This document shows, piece after piece, positions 8,094-16,318 of a DNA stretch of 64,000 nt. Where the stretch lies: NCBI GenBank assembly GCA_025937895.1, contig JAICQL010000005.1, forward strand, positions 1 through 64,000, read 5' to 3'. Position numbers and translations under genes: made by a program. The first letter of the stretch is position 1; the number at the start of each line of letters is the position of its first letter. The notes below the pieces were generated by a model. That model made no database searches, was not told the DNA's origin, and saw nothing but the letters and a program-made list of their open reading frames with translations. Source of the DNA: Polyangiaceae bacterium. Its GTDB lineage: Bacteria > Myxococcota_A > Polyangia > Polyangiales > Polyangiaceae.

Positions 8094-9812
8094 ATGCGTG
8101 AGCCCTCGACGGCCGAGCTCGAGCGGAGCTCCCGGGCAGAGCAGCTGGAGCAGCAGGGCCGGCGCCTGCGCTCGCTCGAGCAGCTGTCGCAGCGCCTGAC
8201 AGCTGCCGCCACGGCGGAGGAGTGCCTGCAACAGCTGGGCGAGCTGATGCGCGCCGCGCTGGGCGGCTGCAGCGCCGAGCTGTGGCGCGACGAGGGCGAG
8301 CCGCCGCACGCCGGAGAGCAGCTGCGGCGCGCGCTGGCCGAGGCGCGCCGCTCGGGCCAGGTCATCAGCTATGCGGAGCCCAGCGCTGCGCCCGCGCGCC
8401 GCTTCGGGCTCGTCGCCCCCATCCCGCTCGGCACCGTCCCGCTCGGCACCGTCCCGCTCCGTCCTGCCCCGCTCGGCTCCGCCAGCAGCCCCGTGCAGGC
8501 CGCGGCGCTGCTGCTCGCGGCGGAGTCACCCTTCGGCGAGCACGACATCACCCTGCTGTCCGTGGCCACGGCGCTCGTGCAGGCCGCGCTGCGTGCGCTC
8601 GTCACCTCTCAGGAGCTGCGCGAGAGCCAGAGCCAGCTGCACCAGCGCGAGCGCCTCACCTCGCTTGGCCAGCTCGCGGGCGGCGTTGCCCACGACTTCA
8701 ACAACACGTTGATGGTGATCAGCGCCGCCGCCGAGGTCATGTCCGATACCTTGACCGAGGAGCACGCCTGCGCGCCGCACCTGGAGCTGATCATCAACAC
8801 CAGCCAGCGCGCCAAGCAGCTCACGCAGAAGCTGCTGGCGTTCTCGCGCAAGTCCCGTCTGGCCACGCAGACCGTGGAGCTGCATGACGTGCTCGGTGCC
8901 GTGCGCGAGCTGCTCTCGCACGCGCTCGATCGCCGCATCACCCTCACGCTCAGCCTCGGCGCCGGCCCGTTCCTGGTGGAGGCAGACGTCAGCCAGCTGC
9001 AGAACGCGCTGCTCAACGTGTGCCTCAACGCGCGCGATGCCATGCCCGAGGGTGGTTCCCTGCGCATCAGCACCGAGCGGATCGAGCTGGACGCTGCCGC
9101 CTGCGAGCGCCTGGTGCCCGAGGGCCAGCCCGGCGCCTACGTGCGGCTCGAGCTGCGCGACACCGGCACCGGCATGGATGCGGCCACCCTGGCGCACGCC
9201 TTCGATCCCTTCTTCACCACCAAGGAGCCCGGGCTCGGCACCGGCCTCGGCCTGTCACTGGTGGCCGGCGCCATCCGCGAGCACCACGGCGCCGTGAGCC
9301 TGCAGAGCCAGCCAGGGCAGGGCACCACGTGCACCATCCTGCTGCCGTTGATCGAGCGCACCCGTCCCCAGTCGCAAGCCCCGCCGCCCGATGCCCGCGC
9401 CAGGAGCGGGCGGCGCATCCTCCTGCTCGATGACGAGCCCGCCGTGTGCCGCACCGCCGCGCAGTTGCTCCGCCACCTCGGCCACAACGTGCAGGCGCTG
9501 CGCAGCGGCGAGCGCGCGCTGACCCACCTGCGTGCCCACCATCACGGCTACGCTCTGCTCGTCCTCGACGTGCTGACGCCGCACCCGACCGGGGTCGACG
9601 TGTATCGAACCCTGCTCGAGCAGGGCATCAGCCTGCCCACCATCTTCGTCTCCGGCTACTCCGAGCAGCCGCTGCTCGAGGGCCTGCTCGACAAGCCCGG
9701 CGTCGTCTTCCTGCAGAAGCCATTCCGCCAGTCCGAGCTGGCCGACGCCATGCGCCGCGCGCTCGAGGCCAGCGAGCGCAGCAGCCGCGCGAGCAGCATC
9801 GGGTCAGAGTGA
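8094..9812 (+). CDS. Hybrid sensor histidine kinase with C-terminal receiver
   Basis: 572 aa, no membrane segment, so cytoplasmic. Residues ~1-50 are helical/coiled coil; ~40-180 resemble a GAF-type sensor, interrupted by a Pro-Leu-Gly repeat near 108-128; the HisKA motif GGVAHDFNNTL has the phospho-His at 200; HATPase boxes are LNVCLNARDAM (N), DTGTGM (G1), FDPFFTTK (F) and GTGLGLSL (G2). The receiver domain (~440-565) has LLDDE, Asp492 in LLVLDVLTP and Lys542 in FLQKPF. The HDFNN-type H-box matches the family of cytoplasmic hybrid kinases with short receivers. An alternative GTG at 8070 would overlap the previous stop. No separate response regulator is adjacent, so the output partner is elsewhere. 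Confidence 0.9.
   Translation: MREPSTAELERSSRAEQLEQQGRRLRSLEQLSQRLTAAATAEECLQQLGELMRAALGGCSAELWRDEGEPPHAGEQLRRALAEARRSGQVISYAEPSAAPARRFGLVAPIPLGTVPLGTVPLRPAPLGSASSPVQAAALLLAAESPFGEHDITLLSVATALVQAALRALVTSQELRESQSQLHQRERLTSLGQLAGGVAHDFNNTLMVISAAAEVMSDTLTEEHACAPHLELIINTSQRAKQLTQKLLAFSRKSRLATQTVELHDVLGAVRELLSHALDRRITLTLSLGAGPFLVEADVSQLQNALLNVCLNARDAMPEGGSLRISTERIELDAAACERLVPEGQPGAYVRLELRDTGTGMDAATLAHAFDPFFTTKEPGLGTGLGLSLVAGAIREHHGAVSLQSQPGQGTTCTILLPLIERTRPQSQAPPPDARARSGRRILLLDDEPAVCRTAAQLLRHLGHNVQALRSGERALTHLRAHHHGYALLVLDVLTPHPTGVDVYRTLLEQGISLPTIFVSGYSEQPLLEGLLDKPGVVFLQKPFRQSELADAMRRALEASERSSRASSIGSE
8423..8482. repeat. 15-bp tandem repeat, 4 copies, inside the histidine kinase
   Basis: Unit CCCGCTCGGCACCGT is exact at 8423-8437 and 8438-8452 and diverged at 8453-8467 and 8468-8482. 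It encodes a five-residue Pro-Leu-Gly-Thr-Val type repeat inside the GAF-like region. Confidence 0.9.
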
Positions 9813-9880
9813 AGGTGCGCGCTCGCCGAGCGGACTCCAAACGAATCCGCCGCGCGCCCCTCAGCGGCAAGGCGCAGCGT

Positions 9881-9916
9881 CGGAGCCGTTCAGCGCCGTA
9901 CGGAGCCGCTCAGAGA
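9881..9916. repeat. 20-bp direct repeat crossing a stop codon
   Basis: CGGAGCCGTTCAGCG at 9881 recurs as CGGAGCCGCTCAGAG at 9901, a 20-bp period. The second copy contains the stop codon (9910-9912, minus strand) of the CGGCH protein gene. Confidence 0.6.
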
Positions 9917-11130
9917 TAGAAGTGCAGCTGCGACTGCAACATCGCGGGCCGCGCCTCGCGCAGCACCAGATCGACGCGCAGATCGAGATGCGGCAGCAGG
10001 AACCAGTTGACAGTGGTCCACAGGCCGTAGCGCGTGTCGCCGCGGCCAGGGCCGCCGGGCTGCCGCGTGGTCTCACCCAGATCCTCTTCGTTCAAGGTGC
10101 CGCGGTTCAACACCTCCCCAGTCAGGGCGAGATGCAGCCCCCGCAAGGGCTCCAGATCCGCCGTGGCAAACCCCACGTAGCCGGCAGAAGACCCGGTGCG
10201 CTTCAGCAGGTCGGCCTCCAGCAGGAGCACCAGCTCCTTGAACGGCACATAGCGCCCGGTGACGCCGTGGGCCTGGCGCAAAACGGAGCGCTGGCCCTCG
10301 ACCACGTCCTCCACGGTGTAGATCTCGCGCCGCGCGTTGAGCAGCAAGCTGCTCACCCCCACGGCCAGGTCGGTATCGATCGAATACTCCAGGTAGCCGC
10401 TATAGCCGTACGTCAGGTACTTCAACGGCAGCTGCAGGTTGCCAGGCGTTCCCAGCAGCTCCCCGCGAAAGCGCCCGCTCGAATAGACGATGGAAAGGCC
10501 GTGTTGCTGATCCGACTCGCGATCCGTCACCGTCTCGGCGCGCGCCCACATCGTGTGATCCGGCGTGCGAATGCCAAAAGGTAGGTTGATGCGCCCGGCG
10601 CGCACCATCAGGTCGTCTGTCAGCTTGTAGCCCAGCCAGTGGTTGCGCGAGACCAGCAGAAACTCGCCATCCTCCACGCTGCCCAGCACCTTGGCCTTGC
10701 TGGAGTGCTCGTACCGTCCCGATGCGCGCGACGCGCCGATGCTGGCGCCCAGCACGAAGTTCCCGGCAGAGACGGCTCCGTAGAAGTCCATCTGCATCGG
10801 GAACACGCGCGGGTTGTTGGTGTTGAAGTCGTAGATGCTGAGCGCGCGGAAGCTGCCGCCCAGACGCACGTTGTCCGGCTCCTTTACCCCGTACAGGAAC
10901 ATGGCGGCGTTGCTCGGCGACTTGCCGCCAAAGTCCGACGCCATCAGGGTCTGCCCCATCACGCGCCCCATGCCCGTCAGCGTCTCCCCGCCCATCGGGT
11001 CCACGTGACAGCCGCCACACTCGGCATAGCCGTGACGGATCATCCAGACGTAGGCATGCGCGCTGCGCGACAACCCATTCAGCGCGCAAAAAGCCGCCAA
11101 ACACAGCAGGGTACGAAGCGCCGCCTTCAT
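9910..11130 (-). CDS. Exported CGGCH-motif protein, probable outer-membrane beta-barrel
   Basis: 406 aa. The start ATG 11130 gives a classical signal peptide (MKAALRTLLCLAAFCALNG..SRSAHA). The mature N-terminus carries one CxxCH haem-attachment motif (CGGCHVDPMGG) within 15 residues. The remaining ~350 residues alternate polar and hydrophobic residues in aromatic-rich strands (FYGAVSAGNFVLGASIG, YLTYGYSGYLEYSIDT, GLWTTVNWFLL) and end LQSQLHFYL, a C-terminal aromatic pattern of outer-membrane barrels. This suggests a mono-haem extension on a barrel. It is divergent from two di-haem-motif lipoproteins 175 bp away, hinting at an outer-membrane electron-transfer or metal-related function (inference). 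Confidence 0.75.
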   Translation of the reverse strand: MKAALRTLLCLAAFCALNGLSRSAHAYVWMIRHGYAECGGCHVDPMGGETLTGMGRVMGQTLMASDFGGKSPSNAAMFLYGVKEPDNVRLGGSFRALSIYDFNTNNPRVFPMQMDFYGAVSAGNFVLGASIGASRASGRYEHSSKAKVLGSVEDGEFLLVSRNHWLGYKLTDDLMVRAGRINLPFGIRTPDHTMWARAETVTDRESDQQHGLSIVYSSGRFRGELLGTPGNLQLPLKYLTYGYSGYLEYSIDTDLAVGVSSLLLNARREIYTVEDVVEGQRSVLRQAHGVTGRYVPFKELVLLLEADLLKRTGSSAGYVGFATADLEPLRGLHLALTGEVLNRGTLNEEDLGETTRQPGGPGRGDTRYGLWTTVNWFLLPHLDLRVDLVLREARPAMLQSQLHFYL

Positions 11131-11305
11131 CCGGGATTGCGAGCGGTCGTTGGTCCCCGGGCGGCAGTTTTTCATCGGCCGCCGTTTTGGCGTATCGAGG
11201 TCAAACCGTCAAATGGCACGCGGATCTACCACCCAACTAGGCCCATCGGCCGGCACCAGTTTTTCGCCCAGCGAAGCAATGCAGCAACAGCGCCCAGGGT
11301 TGCCA

Positions 11306-11998
11306 ATGCCGAACCTTTCGAACAATGTACGCACGATGTCGCGCTCGTGCCCGCTTCTTCCGGCGCTGCTGCTCGCCGCCGCTGCTTTCGCCTGCAATGA
11401 TGAGCTCACACAGGACGTGCCGGAGGACGTTTGCGTCAGCCTCGGCCCGAATGGCTCAATTCTTCCAGGTATCCAGTGGATCGGCGGCAGGCGTGCGAGC
11501 CCCGAGATGTATCCAGGCAGGGACTGCGTGGGTTGTCACCTGGAGAACGATGGTCCTGAGCTCATGTTTGGCGGTACCGTTTATCCCTATGAGCAGCGGT
11601 CCGACTACAGCGCGCGATCAATGCGCACACCGCCTTCGGGAGAGGATTGCTTTGGGCTGGAGGGCGTAACCGTCAGGGTTACGGGCGGCGATGGCCAAGA
11701 GTACGTTACTACCTCGAATCGAGCCGGGAACTTCTTCATCGAGGGCAAGGCGAGTGACCTGAAGAAGCCTTTCAAGGTGCAGCTCATCTACCAGTCAGAC
11801 ACCCAGGACACGCCCATCGAGACTCCCATGTTTGAGGAGCCACATTATGGCGGTTGCGGGCGCTGTCACACACTTGGTGTCGAGACCTTTCCTGACGACA
11901 TCAATGCCCCCCCCCCAGGCTACACCGACGATCAGCGGATCCGTCCAGCCAATACAAAGGTTGGGGTTCCCGGCATCTTCAACTTCGAAATGCAGTAA
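11306..11998 (+). CDS. Lipoprotein with two CxxCH motifs (paralogue 1)
   Basis: 230 aa from ATG 11306, chosen for an AGGG six bases upstream; ATG 11336 is an alternative that keeps the same lipobox (LAAAAFAC). The mature protein has CVGCH near one third and CGRCH near the C-terminus, both usable for covalent haem c. Between them is a CFGLEGVTVRVTGGDGQEY...TSNRAGNFFIEG segment resembling a carboxypeptidase-regulatory/CNA-B-like beta-sandwich. It is a tandem paralogue of the next gene: both have the same order of first haem motif, CFGLEGV, NRAGNFF and second haem motif. Function unknown; cell-surface electron carrier is a hypothesis. Confidence 0.75.
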   Translation: MPNLSNNVRTMSRSCPLLPALLLAAAAFACNDELTQDVPEDVCVSLGPNGSILPGIQWIGGRRASPEMYPGRDCVGCHLENDGPELMFGGTVYPYEQRSDYSARSMRTPPSGEDCFGLEGVTVRVTGGDGQEYVTTSNRAGNFFIEGKASDLKKPFKVQLIYQSDTQDTPIETPMFEEPHYGGCGRCHTLGVETFPDDINAPPPGYTDDQRIRPANTKVGVPGIFNFEMQ

Positions 11999-12022
11999 GG
12001 TCGGCTTGGGCGTACACAGGCT

Positions 12023-12574
12023 ATGTCGGCCGAGCTTCTCAGGGCGCTGCCGCTGCTCGCGCTCTTTGCCTGCAAAGACTCCAGCGAACCCGTCAGCACC
12101 GACATCTGCCTCTCCGGCCGCCGCTGGGTAGGCGGCGCCACCCGTGACGTCGAGATGTCCCCCGGCAGCGACTGCATCGGCTGCCACTTCGAGACCGACG
12201 GGCCTCCGCTCGTAGCGGCCGGCACCGTCTACGCCACCGCCGACAACGCGTCCCAGATCGAAAACGACTGCTTCGGCCTCGAAGGCGTCGAGGTCGAGCT
12301 CGAAGCGGGCGACGGCCGCATCTGGACCACCACCACCAACCGCGCCGGCAACTTCTTCTTCGACGGCGAGCCCTCCTGGCTCGTCAAGCCGTACGTCGCC
12401 ACTCTCCGCTATACCACCCCCGAGGGCAGGCTCATAGAGCCACGCATGGTGATGACCTTGGCCACGTACGGCGGCTGCGCCCGCTGCCACGACCCCCGCG
12501 CCACCGCTACCACCGACGTGCCATCGAGCTACCCGGAGTTCGTGTTGCCCGTGAGCGGGCTGTTCGTCGAGTAG
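12023..12574 (+). CDS. Lipoprotein with two CxxCH motifs (paralogue 2)
   Basis: 183 aa. Short lipoprotein signal MSAELLRALPLLALFAC, then DICLSGRRWVGG, SDCIGCHFETDG (first haem motif), CFGLEGVEVELEAGDG, TTNRAGNFFFDG and YGGCARCHDP (second haem motif). It aligns by eye along its whole length with the preceding gene but is shorter, with a compact insert after the first motif, so the pair arose by tandem duplication. The third codon positions are more GC-rich than in paralogue 1, suggesting the copies have diverged or have different ages. The 24-bp spacing to the preceding stop suggests co-transcription. Confidence 0.75.
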   Translation: MSAELLRALPLLALFACKDSSEPVSTDICLSGRRWVGGATRDVEMSPGSDCIGCHFETDGPPLVAAGTVYATADNASQIENDCFGLEGVEVELEAGDGRIWTTTTNRAGNFFFDGEPSWLVKPYVATLRYTTPEGRLIEPRMVMTLATYGGCARCHDPRATATTDVPSSYPEFVLPVSGLFVE

Positions 12575-12582
12575 TGCGCTCG

Positions 12583-13335
12583 TTACCGCGTCCGCGAGCC
12601 TAGCATCACCGCCGCCAGCTCTCCCCGCGAAGCTACACGTAGCTTGCGAAAGAGCGCGTGTAGTTGATTGGCGACCGTACGGACGGAGACTCTGCGCTGG
12701 AGAGCAATTTGCTGATTGGACTTGCCCAGAATCAGGGTGAGAGCCAGCTCACGCTCCCACTTCGAGAGCCCCGTTACATACAGCTGACTCAACCTGCGCT
12801 CGAATACAAAGCGCTCGCAGCCACCAGCGAGTAGCGGTCTCGAGCTCGGTGATTTGAGTGCAGCCCAGAAAAGTGGCACCAAGCCGGAGTTCTTCAAGCC
12901 CAGCTTCCTGCTTGCGCGCGCGAGGGTGCCGCGCGATGTCTCTGCGCTGACAGAGAGCGCCGTGCCGACTTCCTTGCTCGATAGTCCGCTGGCACTCAGC
13001 TCGAGCACTGCGAACTCCCTCGCCGAGAGGCGCAGGTGCTGTTTGGCGTAGAGCGTTCGCTCAATGACGACCTCGAGGAGTGACTCATCGTCGACGTGAG
13101 TCGCGTGAGTGATATGCGACCAGCCCGCACCCACGAGCAACGTCTGCAGGAAGGCTGCGGAGGCCGTGGTGCCATCGTCGCCCTTCTGAACACGATCGTT
13201 GAAAGCAGGTTTGCCCTCCGGCACCGGCGAGCTGGTGCTGGCTCTCTGATCGTTCTTTGCCGTGTGCGTCTTTCGCGATGGCGCGTAGTTCGTCACCCGA
13301 GTTGGCATCGGCCATCCACGCCAGCAGTTGCGCAT
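12583..13335 (-). CDS. Regulator with two LuxR-type HTH regions
   Basis: About 250 aa; start uncertain (TTG 13377, ATG 13335 and ATG 13308 are in frame and none has a clear ribosome site). Two separate segments look like LuxR/NarL winged-helix recognition units: LSAREFAVLELSASGLSSKEVG followed by VSAETSRGTLARASRKLG at ~100-145, and LSKWERELALTLILGKSNQQIA followed by VSVRTVANQLHALFRKL at ~200-245. No receiver or autoinducer domain is visible; the N-terminal ~75 residues look disordered. The gene is convergent with the second di-haem lipoprotein (8 bp between stops). Two HTH units in one chain could mean a duplicated DNA-binding domain. Confidence 0.65.
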   Translation of the reverse strand: MRNCWRGWPMPTRVTNYAPSRKTHTAKNDQRASTSSPVPEGKPAFNDRVQKGDDGTTASAAFLQTLLVGAGWSHITHATHVDDESLLEVVIERTLYAKQHLRLSAREFAVLELSASGLSSKEVGTALSVSAETSRGTLARASRKLGLKNSGLVPLFWAALKSPSSRPLLAGGCERFVFERRLSQLYVTGLSKWERELALTLILGKSNQQIALQRRVSVRTVANQLHALFRKLRVASRGELAAVMLGSRTR

Positions 13336-13584
13336 GCATGTCGGGCAGGCTTGCACGCGCGGTCTAGCGCTCTTCAAACGAACTTACCATTGCTCGGGTG
13401 GACGATAGCCCCTAGAGAATCATCAGCGGGCGCATCCCTCCAGCGCGGAATGCTGCAGAGTTTCTCGCGGCTCGGTTTGCGAGCCCATCGCGGGTGATTT
13501 CTGTGAGGACTCCTGCGTGATCCATTCTCAGCGAATGGGGAACGAGGAGGGTGATGCCCTTTTTCTGATGAAAGGACGGCAACT

Positions 13585-14007
13585 ATGAGGACCTGGCAGT
13601 TGGGTTGTTCGCTTACAATGGCTTGTGTCCTGTCTTTGGAGGCTCCCGTGGCGCATGCCGGTGTTTGCTATGGACCAAGGGTGACGACGTCGCGAGAGAT
13701 CGGCTTTCTTCGTACCAGTGAATGTACCGACTCTGAGTCTAACGGCACGGTCAGAGCGGCAGTGGCGCTGTACCATGGTGACGCGCCGCAAGGTCTAACG
13801 GCGCTCCTCGTGGACTACCCCGACACCGACAGGTGGATGGTTTTCGCATACGCGTTCGATGTTGAGGGTGCTCTGGTCGATGGCTGCTACGCGCACTTTG
13901 ACGAGACATGGCCAGATCCGTTCTATCGAACTGACTTCGAGCAGGGGCCGCTGGCTGAGTGCGCTGCGGCAGCCACGATTCAAGTGGTTGGAGTGTTTCT
14001 CGAGTAG
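13585..14007 (+). CDS. Small exported protein of unknown function
   Basis: 140 aa with a clear Sec signal peptide (MRTWQLGCSLTMACVLSLEAPVAHA). The mature ~115 residues contain four cysteines (Cys at GVCYGP, SECTDS, DGCYAH and AECAAA), probably two disulfides, and aromatic beta-strands (WMVFAYAFDVEGALVDGCYAH). A GGA lies about 10 bases before the ATG. I do not recognise the family. Codon use is less GC-biased than in the neighbours, as it is for the next gene, so this small region may be horizontally acquired. Confidence 0.65.
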   Translation: MRTWQLGCSLTMACVLSLEAPVAHAGVCYGPRVTTSREIGFLRTSECTDSESNGTVRAAVALYHGDAPQGLTALLVDYPDTDRWMVFAYAFDVEGALVDGCYAHFDETWPDPFYRTDFEQGPLAECAAAATIQVVGVFLE

Positions 14008-14017
14008 AAGGACCTGA

Positions 14018-14051
14018 GCGGAGTGGTCGCATTCTTGCGGCCACTCTCCGC
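14018..14051 (+). terminator. Possible hairpin terminator after the small exported protein
   Basis: GCGGAGTGG at 14018-14026 can pair imperfectly with CCACTCTCCGC at 14041-14051 (two bulged bases). It lies 11 bases after the stop and has no T-tract, so assignment is weak. Confidence 0.35.
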
Positions 14052-14141
14052 TTGGCCTTGGTGAACCACAGCAGGTCGGGGCCGTTTCCGCCCGAGGGAG
14101 CATGCGGATGCGTTTGCGCTCCAGGTAATGAGGACTCGAGA

Positions 14142-15407
14142 ATGAAGACGAGTAAAGAGAGCAATTTTGCCAGATGCATGCATTGGTCGGGGCTGCTCGT
14201 TTCCCTGATGCTGGCTTGTCGGCGAGAGCCCGTGGAAGGCAATCTCCCCGCGACATCCGGGCAATGGGCAACTGGGGAGCGCGCAGCCACCGCTGCGCTT
14301 TCGACAAACAGTGCACCAGTCCGCCTCTGGTGCAGTCACATCCTGATTCGGTATGAGGGAGCGTCCGAAGCCGTGCCTTTTGGTCCCGATCTTTGGCAGT
14401 TTCCGGAGCCCGAGAGTGCACGAACGCACGTTGAAGCTCGGCAGCTTGCCGAAGAAGTAGCGGCCATGGCGCAGCGTGACCCACTTCAATTTGCCGAGCT
14501 GGCTCGACGGTATTCGGATGATGTCGCCACGCGTGACTCCGGTGGCTCGCTTGGGGGAGGGCTCAGCTCCAGGTTTCGCCCGTGGCCCCATGTTGCACGA
14601 GCGCTGCAGGCCTTGAAGGAGGGAGCAGTGTCAGGTGTCGTCGAGACCGCGGCGGGCTATCATGTCCTCCAGCGTCGTCCGCCACCCCTGGATGAGCAGG
14701 TGAGTCGTGCCCGGATCGTGATCGGTCATGACCGTGCTCCGTGGCTCGCCAGGTTTGTTGGGCGCGATGACAAGCCGACCGTTTCGCGCTCACGCGCTGC
14801 CGCGTTGGAGCTAGCGCGGTCCGTGTATGCAGAGGCAGTTCGGGAGCCAGGCCGCTTCGACGTGCTGGCGAAGCAGTACTCGGAGCATCGCGATGCAGAA
14901 CGTGGAGGTGACTTGGGCCAGTGGTCTACACACGAGTCGGGCGCGCTCGCTCGTGAGCTCGAGCTCCTGCAACAATTGAGAGTGGGGGAGCTCCACCCTC
15001 CCATCGACACCTTGCTCGGCTTTGAAGTCCTGATCCGCACGCCACTCCGACCAAGGCAACGTTATGCGATGTCCGCCATCCGCTTGCGCTTCAACCCGGA
15101 TGCGCCTGCAGCGGCAATGGATGGCAGGGACACTGTCGCGACGTTAGCCTCCAAATTGGCGCGAGAGGTGGCAGCAGAGCCGGAGAGTCTGAGCGCACTG
15201 CAACGGCGGTTCTGCTGTACGGAGCCGCTGGAGTGGGTGGAGGGGCGGCGAGCGCCGGCTCTGGAGCGTGCGCTGGACCGGCTAGCCGTAGGTGAAGTCG
15301 CACGTGAGCCGGTCCTCGCTGATCTCTGGTACTTCGTTCCCAAGCGGCTCGCGCCATCTGAGCCGCTCGGGACGCTGGAGCCGCCGCTCGGCGAGTCAGT
15401 ACGCTAA
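14142..15407 (+). CDS. Parvulin-type peptidyl-prolyl isomerase lipoprotein with two domains
   Basis: 421 aa, ATG preceded by a GAGG about 8 bases upstream. The signal ends in SLMLAC, a lipobox. Two parvulin (PpiC/SurA-like) domains can be seen. The first (~60-185) has SHILIRY, FAELARRYSDD, DSGGSLGGGLSSRF and VVETAAGYHVLQRR. The second (~185-305) has FDVLAKQYSEH, ERGGDLGQW, VGELHPPIDTLLGFEVL. The last ~100 residues repeat a weaker parvulin-like pattern (LSALQRRFCC..LAVGEVAREPV). Such proteins act as periplasmic folding helpers for outer-membrane and secreted proteins. No cognate substrate gene is obvious next to it. Confidence 0.8.
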   Translation: MKTSKESNFARCMHWSGLLVSLMLACRREPVEGNLPATSGQWATGERAATAALSTNSAPVRLWCSHILIRYEGASEAVPFGPDLWQFPEPESARTHVEARQLAEEVAAMAQRDPLQFAELARRYSDDVATRDSGGSLGGGLSSRFRPWPHVARALQALKEGAVSGVVETAAGYHVLQRRPPPLDEQVSRARIVIGHDRAPWLARFVGRDDKPTVSRSRAAALELARSVYAEAVREPGRFDVLAKQYSEHRDAERGGDLGQWSTHESGALARELELLQQLRVGELHPPIDTLLGFEVLIRTPLRPRQRYAMSAIRLRFNPDAPAAAMDGRDTVATLASKLAREVAAEPESLSALQRRFCCTEPLEWVEGRRAPALERALDRLAVGEVAREPVLADLWYFVPKRLAPSEPLGTLEPPLGESVR

Positions 15408-15566
15408 GAGCGCATCTCCACAAGCGCGGGCACTCGTTCACGCCCCTCTGTCACGACCTTTGCCTCTCACCACCGATGTTCCGGCGAGTTTCCCCCGAAG
15501 TTCGGACCCATGAACGGGCTCTACGCGAATGGCGTTGCTCAGCGAAGCAGAGCGCCCGCGTTGCGC

Positions 15567-15962
15567 TCAGGCCAGCATCGTCATTCCGGCGTGTTTTGCG
15601 GCGGCTCTGTCGAACGTCATCGTCCGCTCGCATCCGGCGGCGTGGGCCGAGCGCTCGATGATGCAGTCAGCGAACTCGGCAGCTCCGCCCCGGAAGAGGC
15701 GGAGTGCCTGCCAGACGCGGTCGGAGCTCTCCACGACCAGCTCCCTGGCGCGCAGCAAGCCCTCGAGGGCACGAGCGAGCTCCTCACGACCCAGGTCGAA
15801 GCAGGAGGACAGCACCCAGACCAGCTCCACCAGCGCCACGATGGGGACAAAACCCGGAGCCTCCGGCGTGAGTGACTCGATGAGGTGGGTGGCGAGCGCG
15901 GCCTGCTTTGGATCGTCCTGCATGATGTACCGGACGAGCACGTTGGTATCGAGCCCCGTCAT
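15567..15962 (-). CDS. vapC: PIN-domain toxin of a VapBC pair
   Basis: 131 aa PIN nuclease. The acidic active-site positions are visible: Asp5 in LDTNVLVRYIMQDD, the Glu in PIVALVELVWVL, the Asp in FADCIIERSAHAAGC, and TFDRAA near the C-terminus. Family members cut tRNA or other RNA when free of antitoxin. Its ATG overlaps the antitoxin stop by ATGA, the usual coupling. Length is normal for the family and no frameshift is seen, so the toxin appears intact. Confidence 0.9.
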   Translation of the reverse strand: MTGLDTNVLVRYIMQDDPKQAALATHLIESLTPEAPGFVPIVALVELVWVLSSCFDLGREELARALEGLLRARELVVESSDRVWQALRLFRGGAAEFADCIIERSAHAAGCERTMTFDRAAAKHAGMTMLA

Positions 15963-16201
15963 CGCGCCGCCGAGCCACGCGCGGCGATGGCCGCGTTCAT
16001 CTCATCGATGCTGACCCGCTTGCGAGCCTTCCCAAACATCCCTTTCAGCTCGGTCACGGATCGTGTCGCCGGAATCAGCTCGTACCGTCGCGGTGCGACC
16101 TCCACGAACTCGACGCGATCCCCCGCGCTCAGGTCCAGCGCCTCGCGCACGGACGCCGGGATGGTGATCTGACCCTTGCTGGTAAGGGTGGCGGTGCTCA
16201 T
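15959..16201 (-). CDS. vapB: AbrB/MazE-type antitoxin of the VapBC pair
   Basis: 80 aa. The N-terminal swapped-hairpin DNA-binding domain is clear: TLTSKGQITIPASVREALDL, then AGDRVEFVEV. The C-terminal ~35 residues (ELKGMFGKARKRVSIDEMNAAIAARG) form the toxin-wrapping tail. AAGGAA lies just upstream of the ATG and overlaps an inverted repeat that is the likely autoregulatory operator. Confidence 0.9.
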   Translation of the reverse strand: MSTATLTSKGQITIPASVREALDLSAGDRVEFVEVAPRRYELIPATRSVTELKGMFGKARKRVSIDEMNAAIAARGSAAR

Positions 16202-16205
16202 GGTT

Positions 16206-16223
16206 CCTTACTTTAGCGTAAGG
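16206..16223. promoter_or_regulatory. Inverted repeat, probable VapB operator
   Basis: CCTTAC (16206-16211) and GTAAGG (16218-16223) are perfectly complementary with six bases between. The element sits immediately upstream of vapB and overlaps its ribosome-binding site, as expected for an autoregulated toxin-antitoxin operator. Confidence 0.6.
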
Positions 16224-16318
16224 GGCGCTTCCAGGCAACGAACGCAGCAGTGATACCGGCTCGCTGGTGGCACACAATCCCCTTGCTTCCCCCCATCAGT
16301 CAGAGTTAGCGACCAGCC

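Noticed and set aside
13085-13339. Alternative 84-codon minus-strand frame as the true N-terminus of the HTH regulator
   Set aside because: It would need a frameshift to join the HTH frame and nothing in the raw sequence (no homopolymer run) supports one; kept only as a doubt about the start.
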